Positions 1 through 8,899 of a DNA stretch of 43,538 nucleotides are shown one piece after another. Source of the stretch: a virus. A program made the position numbers and the translations under genes. Under the pieces are notes generated by a model. It was not told the origin of the DNA. It made no database searches and was given only the letters and a program-made list of their open reading frames with translations. The stretch spans positions 1 to 43,538 of IMG/VR virus record IMGVR_UViG_3300029267_002218. One strand, written 5' to 3'. Positions within the stretch are counted from its first letter, which is position 1; each line of letters begins with the position of its first letter.

Positions 1-144
1 AAGACCAAACTCAAGCCCTGCGCCTTCGGCATACTTTGAAACAACAGTTCTCATGGAACTATCGGCAAGCATACCTTCAAATGCAATTTCTTTTCTTTCG
101 TTGAATACCGTTTGCATTGATGCCTCCTAAATTTTATTTTTGTA
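1..144. repeat. Terminal direct repeat, left copy
   Basis: This is identical base for base to 43395-43538. Joining the ends restores a continuous gene order from the decoration protein to the protease/scaffold gene. It is either an assembler overlap from a circular or circularly permuted genome or, less likely, a true short terminal repeat. The unique genome is 43,394 bp. Confidence 0.97.
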
Positions 145-729
145 AGATTCTTCAGTCTTAATTTGTAGTTCTTGCTCAGGGGTCAGAGAATCTTTTTTCT
201 CGTCTTCGTTTTCTTCCTCTTTCTTGTTGAAGATTTCGGCTAAATGGTCGGCCTTTACTTCAATGTTTGTAAGGGTTTCGAAAGACGTATTGATATACTC
301 GTCTGACTTCTCTTCAACTTTAACGTTTGGAAGGGCTTTAGCAACAACTTTTTTCTTGATTTCCATGTTGTCTAGCTCATCCATTTTCTCTTCGTCGCCA
401 AGAATTTTTTTCGCAGCGCTTTCAAGTTCTTTTCGCTCTTTTACTAGTTCGTGAATTTGTTTGCTATCCATTTTCTCTTCGGATTTCTTGACCTCTTCCT
501 TTAGGCTGGTATTTTCGGCTTCAAGGCTGTCGGCTTTGGCCTGGGCTTTGTCGAGTTCCTTTGTGGTGGTTTCGACTTTTTCAAGGGCATCTTTTTTCTC
601 TTTTTCCATCCCTTCTTTATCGCCTTTCAGCTTTTTCATTTCTTCGTCTTTCTTCTTCATGAAATCCATGACGGCTTTTCCGGCCTCATCACTCATTTCA
701 TATTCTTTGTCTCCGATTTTAACTTTCAT
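127..729 (-). CDS. Nested scaffold protein from an internal start
   Basis: Codon 197 of the protease/scaffold gene is ATG preceded by GAGGA at about 7 bases, a good SD. Translation from here gives a 200-residue protein starting MKVKIGDKEYEM and containing only the coiled-coil scaffold part. This matches the known lambda C/Nu3 arrangement, in which the scaffold is read in frame from inside the protease gene. The internal SD and the domain boundary coincide. Actual use of the start is inferred. Confidence 0.5.
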   Translation of the reverse strand: MKVKIGDKEYEMSDEAGKAVMDFMKKKDEEMKKLKGDKEGMEKEKKDALEKVETTTKELDKAQAKADSLEAENTSLKEEVKKSEEKMDSKQIHELVKERKELESAAKKILGDEEKMDELDNMEIKKKVVAKALPNVKVEEKSDEYINTSFETLTNIEVKADHLAEIFNKKEEENEDEKKDSLTPEQELQIKTEESYKNKI

Positions 730-1317
730 ACTTTTGTCCTCACTTTTATCAAGGTTTATATTTTCATTGTAAAGTACAGCGTCGTGTTCATCAAGTCGGA
801 GCTTTACGTCGGGGCCAGCACGACCTTTATCAACCAAAGCCACATGATTGTACCTGATGTTCCTTTGGATAGCATCATAAGTTTCGCCGTTGAATACGCC
901 CGAACTCATCTCTATATCAGCCGTGTAACCACATGAGACTTCTTGAGCGCCTTTCGCCATGGCCCGTTTGATTACCTCATCGTGGGTTATAATTCCATTT
1001 ACGTCGAGGAAAAAGTTATCAACTTTCTCTACCTTCTCTCCGGTAAAGCCAATAGTGTGCCGTTTGGCGTTCTTGGCGTTGACCATTTCCTTTGGATGCT
1101 GATCTGTTATCGGTACACTGGCTAGTGATGCCATTGATTCTTCGCTGAATACTTCTTCAGGAAGTCGGAGCTCTCTTGTTAGGGATCCGTCGGCAGTATA
1201 ATATTTGAAAACGCCTACCCTCGTGGCGCGTATTGGCACCTTCATGAAACCTTGGTCGGTGATAACCGCGTTTCTGTACTGTGCAAAATCGAAAATTTCA
1301 ATTCTTTTGTGTCTCAT
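127..1317 (-). CDS. Prohead protease-scaffold fusion (DUF2213-like)
   Basis: A 396-residue capsid maturation protein. The N-terminal ~175 residues look like the DUF2213/prohead protease family, with a candidate catalytic Ser in SCGYT (S128) and His in NHVALVDKGRAG (H158). From about residue 197 to 345 the chain is a highly charged Lys/Glu coiled coil typical of an internal scaffold, followed by a charged tail. It lies between the minor head protein and, across the genome junction, the decoration and major capsid genes, which is the usual place for a protease/scaffold. An in-frame internal start at 729 probably makes the scaffold alone. The fold assignment is from motif and context. Cleavage activity is inferred. 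Confidence 0.8.
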   Translation of the reverse strand: MRHKRIEIFDFAQYRNAVITDQGFMKVPIRATRVGVFKYYTADGSLTRELRLPEEVFSEESMASLASVPITDQHPKEMVNAKNAKRHTIGFTGEKVEKVDNFFLDVNGIITHDEVIKRAMAKGAQEVSCGYTADIEMSSGVFNGETYDAIQRNIRYNHVALVDKGRAGPDVKLRLDEHDAVLYNENINLDKSEDKSMKVKIGDKEYEMSDEAGKAVMDFMKKKDEEMKKLKGDKEGMEKEKKDALEKVETTTKELDKAQAKADSLEAENTSLKEEVKKSEEKMDSKQIHELVKERKELESAAKKILGDEEKMDELDNMEIKKKVVAKALPNVKVEEKSDEYINTSFETLTNIEVKADHLAEIFNKKEEENEDEKKDSLTPEQELQIKTEESYKNKI

Positions 1318-1354
1318 AGCAATATTTTAACCTTATTTCGCCTTGTAGAAAAGG

Positions 1355-2179
1355 TCAAACGTCAAAAACGGGCAACGCAACACACCGACAGTTAATCGGT
1401 TGGCCTGGTAACACGTTCGATTCTCCGTCAACATCTGCGCCCTGAGAGTAAGTAAATACTCGACCGTCAAGGTCTGCGTGGCTATCCCGAACCCTTTCAT
1501 CCCCAGCGGTTGACCATACGAATTTCTTCACGCCTAATTCTGTTTGTCGCGCCGTTGCAATGTCTGAGTTGAGCTTTGATGTTTGATCCCGTGCTATTAA
1601 CTTCGCCCTGTTTTGACTGACTCCTGTCCTTTTTGTTATTTTCTGCGCCATGGAACTTACACTTTCACCCTTCCCAACGCCGTTATAGACGATGGTTTGG
1701 ACATCTTTAAAGTAACTCTGATGTATTGTCTCGATCAGATTAACGTTTTGAGATACGAAATGCTTAACCTTTGTTTGGACTCCACGTTCAGCAATAAACA
1801 AATCGACCCCTTTTACCTGTTTAACCTGTGACTGCAGCAGCCTTAGATTGTGTTCGGACACCTCAAGACCTCTTCGTTCGGCCAAAGATTCTAGATAACG
1901 AGACGGGTATTTATCCTGAAACCGAGTTTTAATGTCGCCAAGTACCCGAGAAAGGTCGTCGGCAGAATCGTCGAAACGTGGGTCTTCATTCTTGGCCGCA
2001 TTGCCTATCATCTTCAATTGAGGAAAAAGATGCTCCTTTAAAATGGCATGAAGCTCTTTTATCATTTTCGACAGCTCGCGTTGATATCTGCGCTCGAGCA
2101 TTAAAGGGTAACTCCTCAAGCTCGTCTTTCGCTGCTTCTTGTTTATTTGAGACTCTTTTTTCTTTTTCCGTTTGGCCAT
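1355..2179 (-). CDS. Minor head protein, SPP1 gp7 / MuF-like
   Basis: A 274-residue protein with a basic N-terminus, a helical middle and the C-terminal MuF signature: TAGDERVRDSHADLDG, then PGQPINCRC. Members of this family sit at the portal vertex and assist head morphogenesis or DNA ejection. The start codon abuts the portal stop (TAA ATG), with GAGGA as SD. The order terminase, portal, MuF, protease/scaffold is standard for tailed phages. Confidence 0.88.
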   Translation of the reverse strand: MAKRKKKKESQINKKQRKTSLRSYPLMLERRYQRELSKMIKELHAILKEHLFPQLKMIGNAAKNEDPRFDDSADDLSRVLGDIKTRFQDKYPSRYLESLAERRGLEVSEHNLRLLQSQVKQVKGVDLFIAERGVQTKVKHFVSQNVNLIETIHQSYFKDVQTIVYNGVGKGESVSSMAQKITKRTGVSQNRAKLIARDQTSKLNSDIATARQTELGVKKFVWSTAGDERVRDSHADLDGRVFTYSQGADVDGESNVLPGQPINCRCVALPVFDV

Positions 2180-3541
2180 TTATTCCTCGGTGTTCTCGAT
2201 ATCTTCCTCTTCGACCTCTTCCTCCTCAACGACCGGCTCAATAACTCTTTCCTCGCGCATTTCTGTATTTATTTTAGTTGCTTGAGAGTATTTTCCAGTG
2301 CCATACCGTGAAATAGCCACTTCGTCGGGATCAAGTACGTTGTTTTGGATATCAATCTGATCGGCCTGAGATGTCTTGAGCCTAACGTCGGCTTGCTCTT
2401 GCTCTGTAAGCTCAAACAATTTTTCAAACTCAATGTCGAGTCCTTCTGGAACTTTCATCCTTTCGGTTATCATGAGCAGCTTGGTTAAATAAATCAGCTT
2501 TGGCTTAAGGTCGTTTTGTTGTTTCCTTCCAATATAGTCATACCAGTTCCGTGATTCTGACATTCCTCCACCGCCCAAGGTTCCGGTAGCACCTTCACCG
2601 AGTAAAACAGTGTGAGGAATATTCGTGTCGGCGACTAATTTATTTCCTGTTTTGCCTAAAATATCTGTAACGCCAGACAAATTGACATCTTCTCGCGTGT
2701 AGTCTTCTTCTTTATCAAGGACAATTGAGCGAACCATGGACTTTTTAGCATCGATAAGACCAAGGCGAGTAATGATTTGCTCCTCTTTTCCTGATCCAAC
2801 GAGCTTGGCCAAATCCTTCATCTTGAAGATTCCCATTGAAAATTCTTGGAGAGTGGCAGCGGCAGAGTCGAAGCCCATGTTGTAGTTGCGCAAGGAGTTT
2901 TGAATTTTATTTAAGACACTATCGTGAGAATAGTCGTTTCTTTCGTACAGGTTCTTGGGCAGGAATGCGCCGTCGAAACGGATCATTCTTGACCTGTGAA
3001 CAGTGTTTTCTTCCAGCCCTTCGTGATCGCCTTCGGTAACGGTATAGGTCAACGGCTCTCGAAAGTATGGCTTGGTGACGTCTTTCTGCCGTTCAAACAT
3101 TGAAAGCTCCCAACGGCTAAACACTTGGCACCAGTTTAATTTACGAACCTTTTCCAAGTCCATTTCTTCCGACGGGGTCTTTCCGTCCTCGACACCTAGC
3201 ACAAGATAAGCACTTCCGTGTAGCCGTCCTTGTTTCATGACCTTTTTCAGCTTTTCTATAGTGCCATGTTTCTCATGGAGTGCTTTTATTTGTTGATCGA
3301 AGTCAGGATCGGCTTCAGGATGGGTAAAAGTAAACCCTTTCCGAAACATTTCCTCGACGGGATAGTCAACGACTTTAGTCGCTATTTCATCTGATGCATA
3401 AAGACCTTCTATTTCATACTCGGTCATCTTTTCCCACGATGCCTTATAGTCGATTCTTTTATCACGGCCGCCAACTCCCAGGCCGGTCAATAGGTTTTTC
3501 CAACCATCCACCCTAAATAGGTCTTTTGCTGTAACTTTCAT
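2180..3541 (-). CDS. Portal protein (DUF1073-like)
   Basis: A 453-residue portal candidate that would form the dodecameric DNA channel at one capsid vertex. Its N-terminal part carries features seen in DUF1073 portals (ASDEIATKVVDYPVEEMFRKG). The centre has a Gly-rich segment GATGTLGGGGMSESRNWYD, and the acidic C-terminus is almost all Glu. It is placed between the large terminase and MuF genes. SD GAGGT precedes the ATG. Some DUF1073 proteins have been annotated as Acb1-like, but synteny here makes portal much the better call. Confidence 0.87.
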   Translation of the reverse strand: MKVTAKDLFRVDGWKNLLTGLGVGGRDKRIDYKASWEKMTEYEIEGLYASDEIATKVVDYPVEEMFRKGFTFTHPEADPDFDQQIKALHEKHGTIEKLKKVMKQGRLHGSAYLVLGVEDGKTPSEEMDLEKVRKLNWCQVFSRWELSMFERQKDVTKPYFREPLTYTVTEGDHEGLEENTVHRSRMIRFDGAFLPKNLYERNDYSHDSVLNKIQNSLRNYNMGFDSAAATLQEFSMGIFKMKDLAKLVGSGKEEQIITRLGLIDAKKSMVRSIVLDKEEDYTREDVNLSGVTDILGKTGNKLVADTNIPHTVLLGEGATGTLGGGGMSESRNWYDYIGRKQQNDLKPKLIYLTKLLMITERMKVPEGLDIEFEKLFELTEQEQADVRLKTSQADQIDIQNNVLDPDEVAISRYGTGKYSQATKINTEMREERVIEPVVEEEEVEEEDIENTEE

Positions 3542-3548
3542 ATTTACC

Positions 3549-5033
3549 TCATTCCTTTAAAAGTGATTCTAAGTAATTTGGTTTTTCAAGGCAAAGTTGC
3601 AATGCAATACCGTGGGCCATAACTGTGTCGTCGTGCTTGCCTGCCATTGCTTCAATCTTACCATTGTTATCGATCAAGGTCATACACTCATTATAAGTCT
3701 CTTTATCCTTAATGTGTATTGCTTCATTTTCCACAGCATCGATGAAGGTGTCTATCATGATAGGTCGCGTCACTTTATTTGTGGGCCAGCCAACCCTTCC
3801 GTCGTCAACGTGCTCATAAAGGTTTTCGTATTCTAAATGGTCTTCAAGCCAAAGTAAGACCGCGTGTCCGTGGTTGTTTCTCTCGACTGCTACCATCGGG
3901 TATTCAGTCTTATAGCCAACGTATTTCTCGCAAAGATCGAAAATCATTTCAGCGAATTTTTTAGGTTTAATATGGCCCCGTATTTGAGCAACCTGTCGCC
4001 TTGTCTTTTTATGGTAAAGTGCAGCAACCGAGTAATCAGTCCCAACACCTTCGGCAGTATCGGCACCAAGGACGTATTGTTCTCCGTCTTCGTATTCTTC
4101 CCAGATTTTAAGTACTCCATCGTTATACATTGGCTCGGATAACTTTGATTTCTGGTCGGACAAGAATTGCAAGTCCATAACCGAGTTTCCAGACAATAAA
4201 AAGCAGGTCACGTCGTCTTCTGGGTGTTCTTCCTGAAACGATCTTAACGATTTCTGTGATACCTTCCAACGCCTCCATGCTATTTGATGTGGGGTAATCT
4301 CAACTCCAGAAATTCTCTTGGCCTTCTCGACAAGCTCAATTTCATCTTTAGTATAATTTTTTGGAGTTAACTCGGTGTAAGCCAGTGTATTTTCGTGGTG
4401 AAAGTACCAAGGGAAAAAATGCTTCTGGTATGGAAAGTCAGGGTTAACCCAGTCATCGTGAAAGTGGTTCAGCCCGAAAGGGGTTGACTCAATTGATATT
4501 TCTCCGGTGTCAACAGGAACGGACTCGATTGAGGCATTGAATTTTTGCTTGTCCTTCATTAGCCCATATTCCGAAACGTGCAGATGTGTCGTTGCTTCGG
4601 ATCGAACCTCTAGTGTTACCGAAATTCTCGAGTTTATATCAGGGAAATACATTTCGTGCTTTGATCCCCCACCTTTGGCCAAGCGTGGCTTCAACCCTTC
4701 AGGGATATTCTCGTAAGCAAATTTAGGAATCCTAAACAATTTACTCAATGACTCACGGTTATGCGACAAGATGACCGCGTTCATATTCTCATTCCATAAT
4801 ACTTTATCGAGATACTTCAATAGGTAATAGGTCGAAACGCCTTGTTGTCGTCCTTTAAGTGTCATGTTTAAGTTGGATTTCGACTTATGTAGTTGTTCTT
4901 GAGTCTGGTTCTTATTGAATAGTATTGTCCTTGCACCCTTATCACGAATGAAATAAAGGTTTTTTAGCCTCCACGATGAGTCGTGAATGTTATCAATGAG
5001 TTCATGCTCGGTAAAATTGTAGCCATCAATCAT
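3549..5033 (-). CDS. terL: Terminase large subunit
   Basis: A 494-residue DNA-packaging motor. The N-terminal ATPase domain has a Walker A-like KGRQQGVST at residues 60-68, and SEYGLM follows in the Walker B region. The C-terminal RNase H-like nuclease shows its three acidic motifs: GADTAEGVGTDYS, VERNNHG and GKHDDTVMA. The start overlaps the end of the preceding small-terminase-like gene by 8 bases, with AAGAG upstream. Length and motif order fit complete TerL proteins, so packaging looks functional. Confidence 0.95.
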   Translation of the reverse strand: MIDGYNFTEHELIDNIHDSSWRLKNLYFIRDKGARTILFNKNQTQEQLHKSKSNLNMTLKGRQQGVSTYYLLKYLDKVLWNENMNAVILSHNRESLSKLFRIPKFAYENIPEGLKPRLAKGGGSKHEMYFPDINSRISVTLEVRSEATTHLHVSEYGLMKDKQKFNASIESVPVDTGEISIESTPFGLNHFHDDWVNPDFPYQKHFFPWYFHHENTLAYTELTPKNYTKDEIELVEKAKRISGVEITPHQIAWRRWKVSQKSLRSFQEEHPEDDVTCFLLSGNSVMDLQFLSDQKSKLSEPMYNDGVLKIWEEYEDGEQYVLGADTAEGVGTDYSVAALYHKKTRRQVAQIRGHIKPKKFAEMIFDLCEKYVGYKTEYPMVAVERNNHGHAVLLWLEDHLEYENLYEHVDDGRVGWPTNKVTRPIMIDTFIDAVENEAIHIKDKETYNECMTLIDNNGKIEAMAGKHDDTVMAHGIALQLCLEKPNYLESLLKE

Positions 5034-5403
5034 TTGTCTCTTTTCGGTCGCTTATTATCTTCATCAAGTTGGCATAAGGGTCGCCTTCAACTTTGAAGTT
5101 TTCCTGAACCTTGCCGATGAGGCGATCCAATACAAAATTAAGGCGTTTCTCATCACCTTTCCGAACGGCTTCGGTCAATACCTTAACGACCATTGCTTCG
5201 ATTGCTGGTAAATCTCCACCTTTTAAAAGCTCGATAAGTTCATTGAGCGATAAGTGAATATATTTATTTAGGATTGACTCGAATTGGTGCTTATTCATTT
5301 TTTTTACACCTTTGAGGTGTTCGGGTAGAGGCGGCCTTCCGCTAGGGTTTCCACTCTCCCCTGGCTTCCAATCTCTCCCCCCTGTCTTTTTTCCTTTGGC
5401 CAT
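5026..5403 (-). CDS. Terminase small subunit-like protein (DUF5681-type N-terminus)
   Basis: A 125-residue protein beginning with a basic Gly/Pro-rich segment (DWKPGESGNPSGRPPLPEHLK) typical of DUF5681-type phage proteins encoded directly before terL. The rest is helical. It probably recognises DNA for packaging, inferred from position and the N-terminal motif. The gene has a strong GGGGGAG SD and overlaps terL by 8 bases. Confidence 0.72.
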   Translation of the reverse strand: MAKGKKTGGRDWKPGESGNPSGRPPLPEHLKGVKKMNKHQFESILNKYIHLSLNELIELLKGGDLPAIEAMVVKVLTEAVRKGDEKRLNFVLDRLIGKVQENFKVEGDPYANLMKIISDRKETND

Positions 5404-5411
5404 AACTCCCC

Positions 5412-5654
5412 CTAAAGATCCTTGGCAACGCCAAACCAGAAATCTTTTTCCTTCTTGCTGATCGGAACTAATTTAGAAACCCAGTACTTTGGATCACACT
5501 CGTGTTGGAACTGAACTACGGCATAGCCACTCATATAGAAGCACTCGTTGTAATCAGCGACTTTCCCGCACTTCATACACGTCTCTCCACGGTGCTTCAT
5601 TTTATGCTTTTCCATAAATTCTTTTACACTATGTTCTCCAACCAGCTTCAGCAT
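5412..5654 (-). CDS. Small zinc-binding protein
   Basis: An 80-residue protein with CMKCGKVADYNEC and a later HEC, which could bind one zinc ion. No family is recognised. The start overlaps the ParB-like gene's stop as TAATG, and GGAG precedes it, so the two are probably translationally coupled. It lies between the DNA-modification and packaging genes. Function unknown. Confidence 0.65.
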   Translation of the reverse strand: MLKLVGEHSVKEFMEKHKMKHRGETCMKCGKVADYNECFYMSGYAVVQFQHECDPKYWVSKLVPISKKEKDFWFGVAKDL

Positions 5655-6364
5655 TACTTTACATCTCCAATAATATTTCTATCATCAACCTGATTGAGTG
5701 CTTGGATCATTGCCTCAATAGGTAAAACATACGAGACATTTCGAGGCTTCTCGTCGGGATAAAGTACCTTTTTAAAGCGGTCAATTTCGTCTTCAAACAT
5801 ATTGGCAACTTCGACGGGTAAGTCAAATTTCAATACTTTCCACTCAGTTTCCCCCCGAGTATTTTTGTCCGAAGATTGCTCCTCGTCCTCTTGGGCTTCA
5901 CCGGCTTCCCAATCAAATTCTAGCATCTTATTGAAGTTATCGAGTTCATGCTCGTCGTAAGGCATTGTCTCGCATAGCTCATCGACGGTGTACGTGTCTT
6001 GAAGTCCGGCAATGATCTTGGCTAATTTCAAGTTGTCCGTTTGAAATTTTGTCTCATTGGTTTCGATGGCCAAACGTTCGGCTTCATGCTGTGGAACCTT
6101 CCCCATGTTAAAGGCGTGAGCGTTTTTATACTCTAAATCCTTCATTACTTCGAAGCGATGGTTTCCGTTGCACACTTCAAAGTATCCGGTGTCGAGTTCA
6201 CGCACGATGATATTCTCAACCTGACCGTTGCGCTTAAAGTTATTCATTAAGTCTTCTTTTAGCTTTTTGTACTGATCCGACTCCATATCCTTGTAGTTCC
6301 AACCGGCAGGAACCAGCTTCTCAATAGGGATATCAATAAAACCTTTTTCAAATTTCTTTTTCAC
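5654..6364 (-). CDS. ParB/Srx-fold protein
   Basis: A 236-residue protein whose first ~110 residues follow the ParB N-terminal pattern: IDIPIEKLVPAGWN, GQVENIIVREL, then the nucleotide-binding loop CNGNHRFEVM and HEAERLAIETNE. The C-terminal part has an acidic linker and a helical domain. The chosen start is GTG at 6364, which overlaps the dpdA-like stop as GTGA and has GAGGAG seven bases upstream. A longer TTG start at 6388 is possible but less likely. ParB/Srx proteins bind or hydrolyse nucleotides or DNA. Coupling to the base-modification genes suggests a DNA-directed role, which is inference. Confidence 0.78.
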   Translation of the reverse strand: MKKKFEKGFIDIPIEKLVPAGWNYKDMESDQYKKLKEDLMNNFKRNGQVENIIVRELDTGYFEVCNGNHRFEVMKDLEYKNAHAFNMGKVPQHEAERLAIETNETKFQTDNLKLAKIIAGLQDTYTVDELCETMPYDEHELDNFNKMLEFDWEAGEAQEDEEQSSDKNTRGETEWKVLKFDLPVEVANMFEDEIDRFKKVLYPDEKPRNVSYVLPIEAMIQALNQVDDRNIIGDVK

Positions 6365-7242
6365 CAGTTGACTCCTCGTGCTTTCCAAAGTTTTGTTAAA
6401 TATATTTCATAATCTCGTTGTGCTTCCATTGACGACATTAGCTTTTGAGTTGACGCATCCCTTGACCGTTGGCCATTAAAAAGCTCAGGGTTAACTCGAT
6501 GCTTAATGTAGTTTTTCTTTGTCGGTGTCACCTGTTTAAGCATACCGTTATCAAGCACAATATGAGTTCCATAACGCAATGGCGCAGTCCACGTCGTTGA
6601 ATCTACAGAATAAAAAGGATACTTATTAACAATGTCTTTATTGGTTAGTGCAAAACCGTGAACTTTAATTCCTTTACTATAGCAATATTTCAGCATTTTC
6701 ATGTAGGGGAGAGTTACTTGTTTTGCTCGAAGACCCTCCAGGCCAATATAGCCACTAGTTGTGCTGTCGCAAAGATCAGTGAAGTTTTCCCACGTTGACT
6801 TTTCCGAGTCCATGCCAGTTGAGTGCATAACCGGAATACACTTATCCAGTACTTTCGCAAACTTCATTTCTCCGCGCCATCTTTTCACGGTCGAATAGCC
6901 AACGATAGCCCCGATATCCAACTCGACAAAATAAGATATCCGGTCGTAGTTTTTAACAACCCACTTTAAGTAATTCTTCCAGTATTTTTCTGGGTCTGGC
7001 ATGTCCTTCGGGTCTTTGCCGTTATGGTGGGCGGCGGTTGAGTTTCCGGTATAGCCAAAGAACGAGTGTGCGCCTGAGTCCACGGTTATGATGCCTTGAT
7101 GTCCTTTATCAATCGAAAGTTTCTCAAGCATCTTATCGGTATTTTTCCGGTAGAAATAAGTACAAAAAATGTTATCCGTTGCCTTTGGCACGATGTCGTA
7201 ACTATTTAAAGTTGTCTCCATGCCGGCGAAGTAAACTATCAT
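6361..7242 (-). CDS. dpdA: DpdA-like DNA 7-deazaguanine transglycosylase
   Basis: A 293-residue TIM-barrel protein of the tRNA-guanine transglycosylase superfamily, in the branch that exchanges guanine in DNA for a 7-deazaguanine base. Visible motifs are VDSGAHSFF (D55), FVELDIGAIVG (D109), GYIGLEGLR, and KVHGFALTNKDIV followed by YSVDSTTW (D214). The two Asp-Ser motifs match substrate-binding and catalytic positions known in TGT/DpdA enzymes. The tRNA-TGT cluster CxCxxC is not seen. The start at 7242 overlaps the glycosyltransferase stop as TGATG. A TTG at 7278 would add 12 residues. Co-occurrence with folE, queD and queE strongly supports DpdA over an unrelated barrel. Confidence 0.84.
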   Translation of the reverse strand: MIVYFAGMETTLNSYDIVPKATDNIFCTYFYRKNTDKMLEKLSIDKGHQGIITVDSGAHSFFGYTGNSTAAHHNGKDPKDMPDPEKYWKNYLKWVVKNYDRISYFVELDIGAIVGYSTVKRWRGEMKFAKVLDKCIPVMHSTGMDSEKSTWENFTDLCDSTTSGYIGLEGLRAKQVTLPYMKMLKYCYSKGIKVHGFALTNKDIVNKYPFYSVDSTTWTAPLRYGTHIVLDNGMLKQVTPTKKNYIKHRVNPELFNGQRSRDASTQKLMSSMEAQRDYEIYLTKLWKARGVNW

Positions 7243-8333
7243 CAAATAAGACCCATCGTTTTTAACTTTATATACCAACTGTTATCATGGCGATCTGCAA
7301 TCTCGATAAGTTTGTTGTTTGCTTGACCCCAAAGTAATTTACGAAGTTGAGACTCGGCATCCCTTAATGACTTATTGTCGTACAAGCATTCAGGGTGATC
7401 CTTTAGCTCATAAGGAAAATCTTTCCACTTGGGATATAGCGGTTTACAGCCGAACGTTACCGCCTCAAGAAGAGTCCACGAAACCCAATCTTGAATAGCG
7501 CAATTGAACTGAACGTCAGCCGCACCTAGCAATTTATAATAAGTTTCCTTATTGGAAGTATCGACTATTTCGAAATTTTTTAACTGATCACTCATTGCAT
7601 ACGCGCGTAGTGATGCCGAAGGGTCGTTGGATAGCTTATCGCGTGGCTTGACCAGCTTGAAATTAATGTCTGGACACTTTTCAACTAAATCCAAGAAGAA
7701 GTGAGGGTTTTTTTCTGCGTCGAATCTTGAGCTAAACAGTACAAATCTTTCTCTTTGCTCCTTTTTGTGATGTCCATATTCTTTTAAAAGCATTTCCTTG
7801 TTCAACGGCAATCCACTTAGCTTTAAGCTGTAGTCATTCCATCCCGCCTCAAGTGCCAATTTAAGCAATATTGGAGAGGTGACAAACACGTAGTCGTAAC
7901 CAGTGGAAAAACCTTTTTCAACATCTCCGATCCAATAGCGCATAGTGTAGGTAAAATCAGAATCGTCGATGCTTTGAGCGTGCATGAAACAGCCAATTTT
8001 AAACTTTACCCCAGTGATATCCCTTATATAGAACAAAGATTCAATGCCAGGGTGCCAGAAGTCCTCGGTATAGATCACGTCTCCATCGGTCAACGTTTCG
8101 TCTTCGATAAAAGTCATCACCTCATTTACCTGATCCATGGCCCAACGTGACCGAGAGAAAGCGTCAACAACAGAGCCGGTCTTGATTTTGCCTGATGTCG
8201 GTCGCCCCTCAACCCTAATGAAGCGAACGCCGAGCTTTTCGAAATGGCTTTCTGCCCATCCCCCTTTTTTGCTCATTAACGACGTGTATCTTTCTTCATA
8301 AGGTTCAAGTGGTAGGTAAAAAAGTTTACTCAT
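7242..8333 (-). CDS. GT-B glycosyltransferase (GT4-like) in the deazaguanine cluster
   Basis: A 363-residue protein with the two-lobed GT-B layout. The C-terminal lobe has SRFDAEKNP at residues 202-210, a stretch of GT4 enzymes that contacts the sugar-nucleotide phosphate, and later WTLLEAVTFGCKPLYP, which resembles the donor-binding EX7E region. It probably transfers a sugar from a nucleotide donor. The start overlaps the kinase-like gene as ATGA, and the stop overlaps dpdA as TGATG, so all three are probably co-translated. This suggests the acceptor is the modified DNA base. A surface-glycan acceptor is the alternative. Confidence 0.78.
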   Translation of the reverse strand: MSKLFYLPLEPYEERYTSLMSKKGGWAESHFEKLGVRFIRVEGRPTSGKIKTGSVVDAFSRSRWAMDQVNEVMTFIEDETLTDGDVIYTEDFWHPGIESLFYIRDITGVKFKIGCFMHAQSIDDSDFTYTMRYWIGDVEKGFSTGYDYVFVTSPILLKLALEAGWNDYSLKLSGLPLNKEMLLKEYGHHKKEQRERFVLFSSRFDAEKNPHFFLDLVEKCPDINFKLVKPRDKLSNDPSASLRAYAMSDQLKNFEIVDTSNKETYYKLLGAADVQFNCAIQDWVSWTLLEAVTFGCKPLYPKWKDFPYELKDHPECLYDNKSLRDAESQLRKLLWGQANNKLIEIADRHDNSWYIKLKTMGLI

Positions 8334-8899
8334 AAGTATTTCTCCGAGAATTTTTCAAGGACATCGTAACACCGAACCTTGACATCAAGATCGATCCTCA
8401 CCATGTTCTCGAACGTTATATTTGTGGTGTAAAATTTAGAAACCGCCTTTTTGATAACGTCGCTCTTATAACGACTTCCATCACTGAAATAGTAACAGGT
8501 ATCCGGCATTGAATAGATGGTGTCGTAGGTTTTCATCCACTCGTGACAGATCCAATAGACGTTTGACGATGGCCTAACGTCTTTCAGCTCGCATACCCAC
8601 TGATAAAAGTGAAATAAGTCCATTGATGTCATCTCGCATAACAGAAAATCGACTTTGTTCTTTGTTACCTCTGCAGTCTCACGCGCCAATTGATCAAAGA
8701 TAAAATGCAATCTCGCTTCGGGACATGACTCAAGAAGTTCTGGAGGGAATGGCTCATCGTTGGCCATGTGACCTGAGTTGTCGTAAGGCATATTTTGGAT
8801 TCTGAAACTTTTACCCTGTTTAGTTAGCCCGGAAGCAATCATGTAAAGTGACGACGTTTTTCCGGTGCAAGAATTTCCGTAAAAGGCGATCTTTTTCAT
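8330..8899 (-). CDS. P-loop nucleotide kinase-like protein
   Basis: A 189-residue single-domain P-loop NTPase. Walker A is GNSCTGKTS at residues 8-16, and DFLLCEMTSMD may supply the Walker B/Asp region. Size and layout resemble small nucleotide, nucleoside or DNA-base kinases. It is ATGA-coupled at both ends, to the methyltransferase and the glycosyltransferase. P-loop kinases that act on modified bases in DNA are known in hydroxymethyluracil phages. A similar role here, or activation of a precursor, is inferred from the neighbourhood. Confidence 0.72.
   Translation of the reverse strand: MKKIAFYGNSCTGKTSSLYMIASGLTKQGKSFRIQNMPYDNSGHMANDEPFPPELLESCPEARLHFIFDQLARETAEVTKNKVDFLLCEMTSMDLFHFYQWVCELKDVRPSSNVYWICHEWMKTYDTIYSMPDTCYYFSDGSRYKSDVIKKAVSKFYTTNITFENMVRIDLDVKVRCYDVLEKFSEKYL

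Noticed and set aside
2180-3541. DUF1073 protein as an anti-CBASS Acb1-like nuclease
   Set aside because: Position between terL and MuF and full portal length make portal the better call; no paired HxT motifs were apparent.
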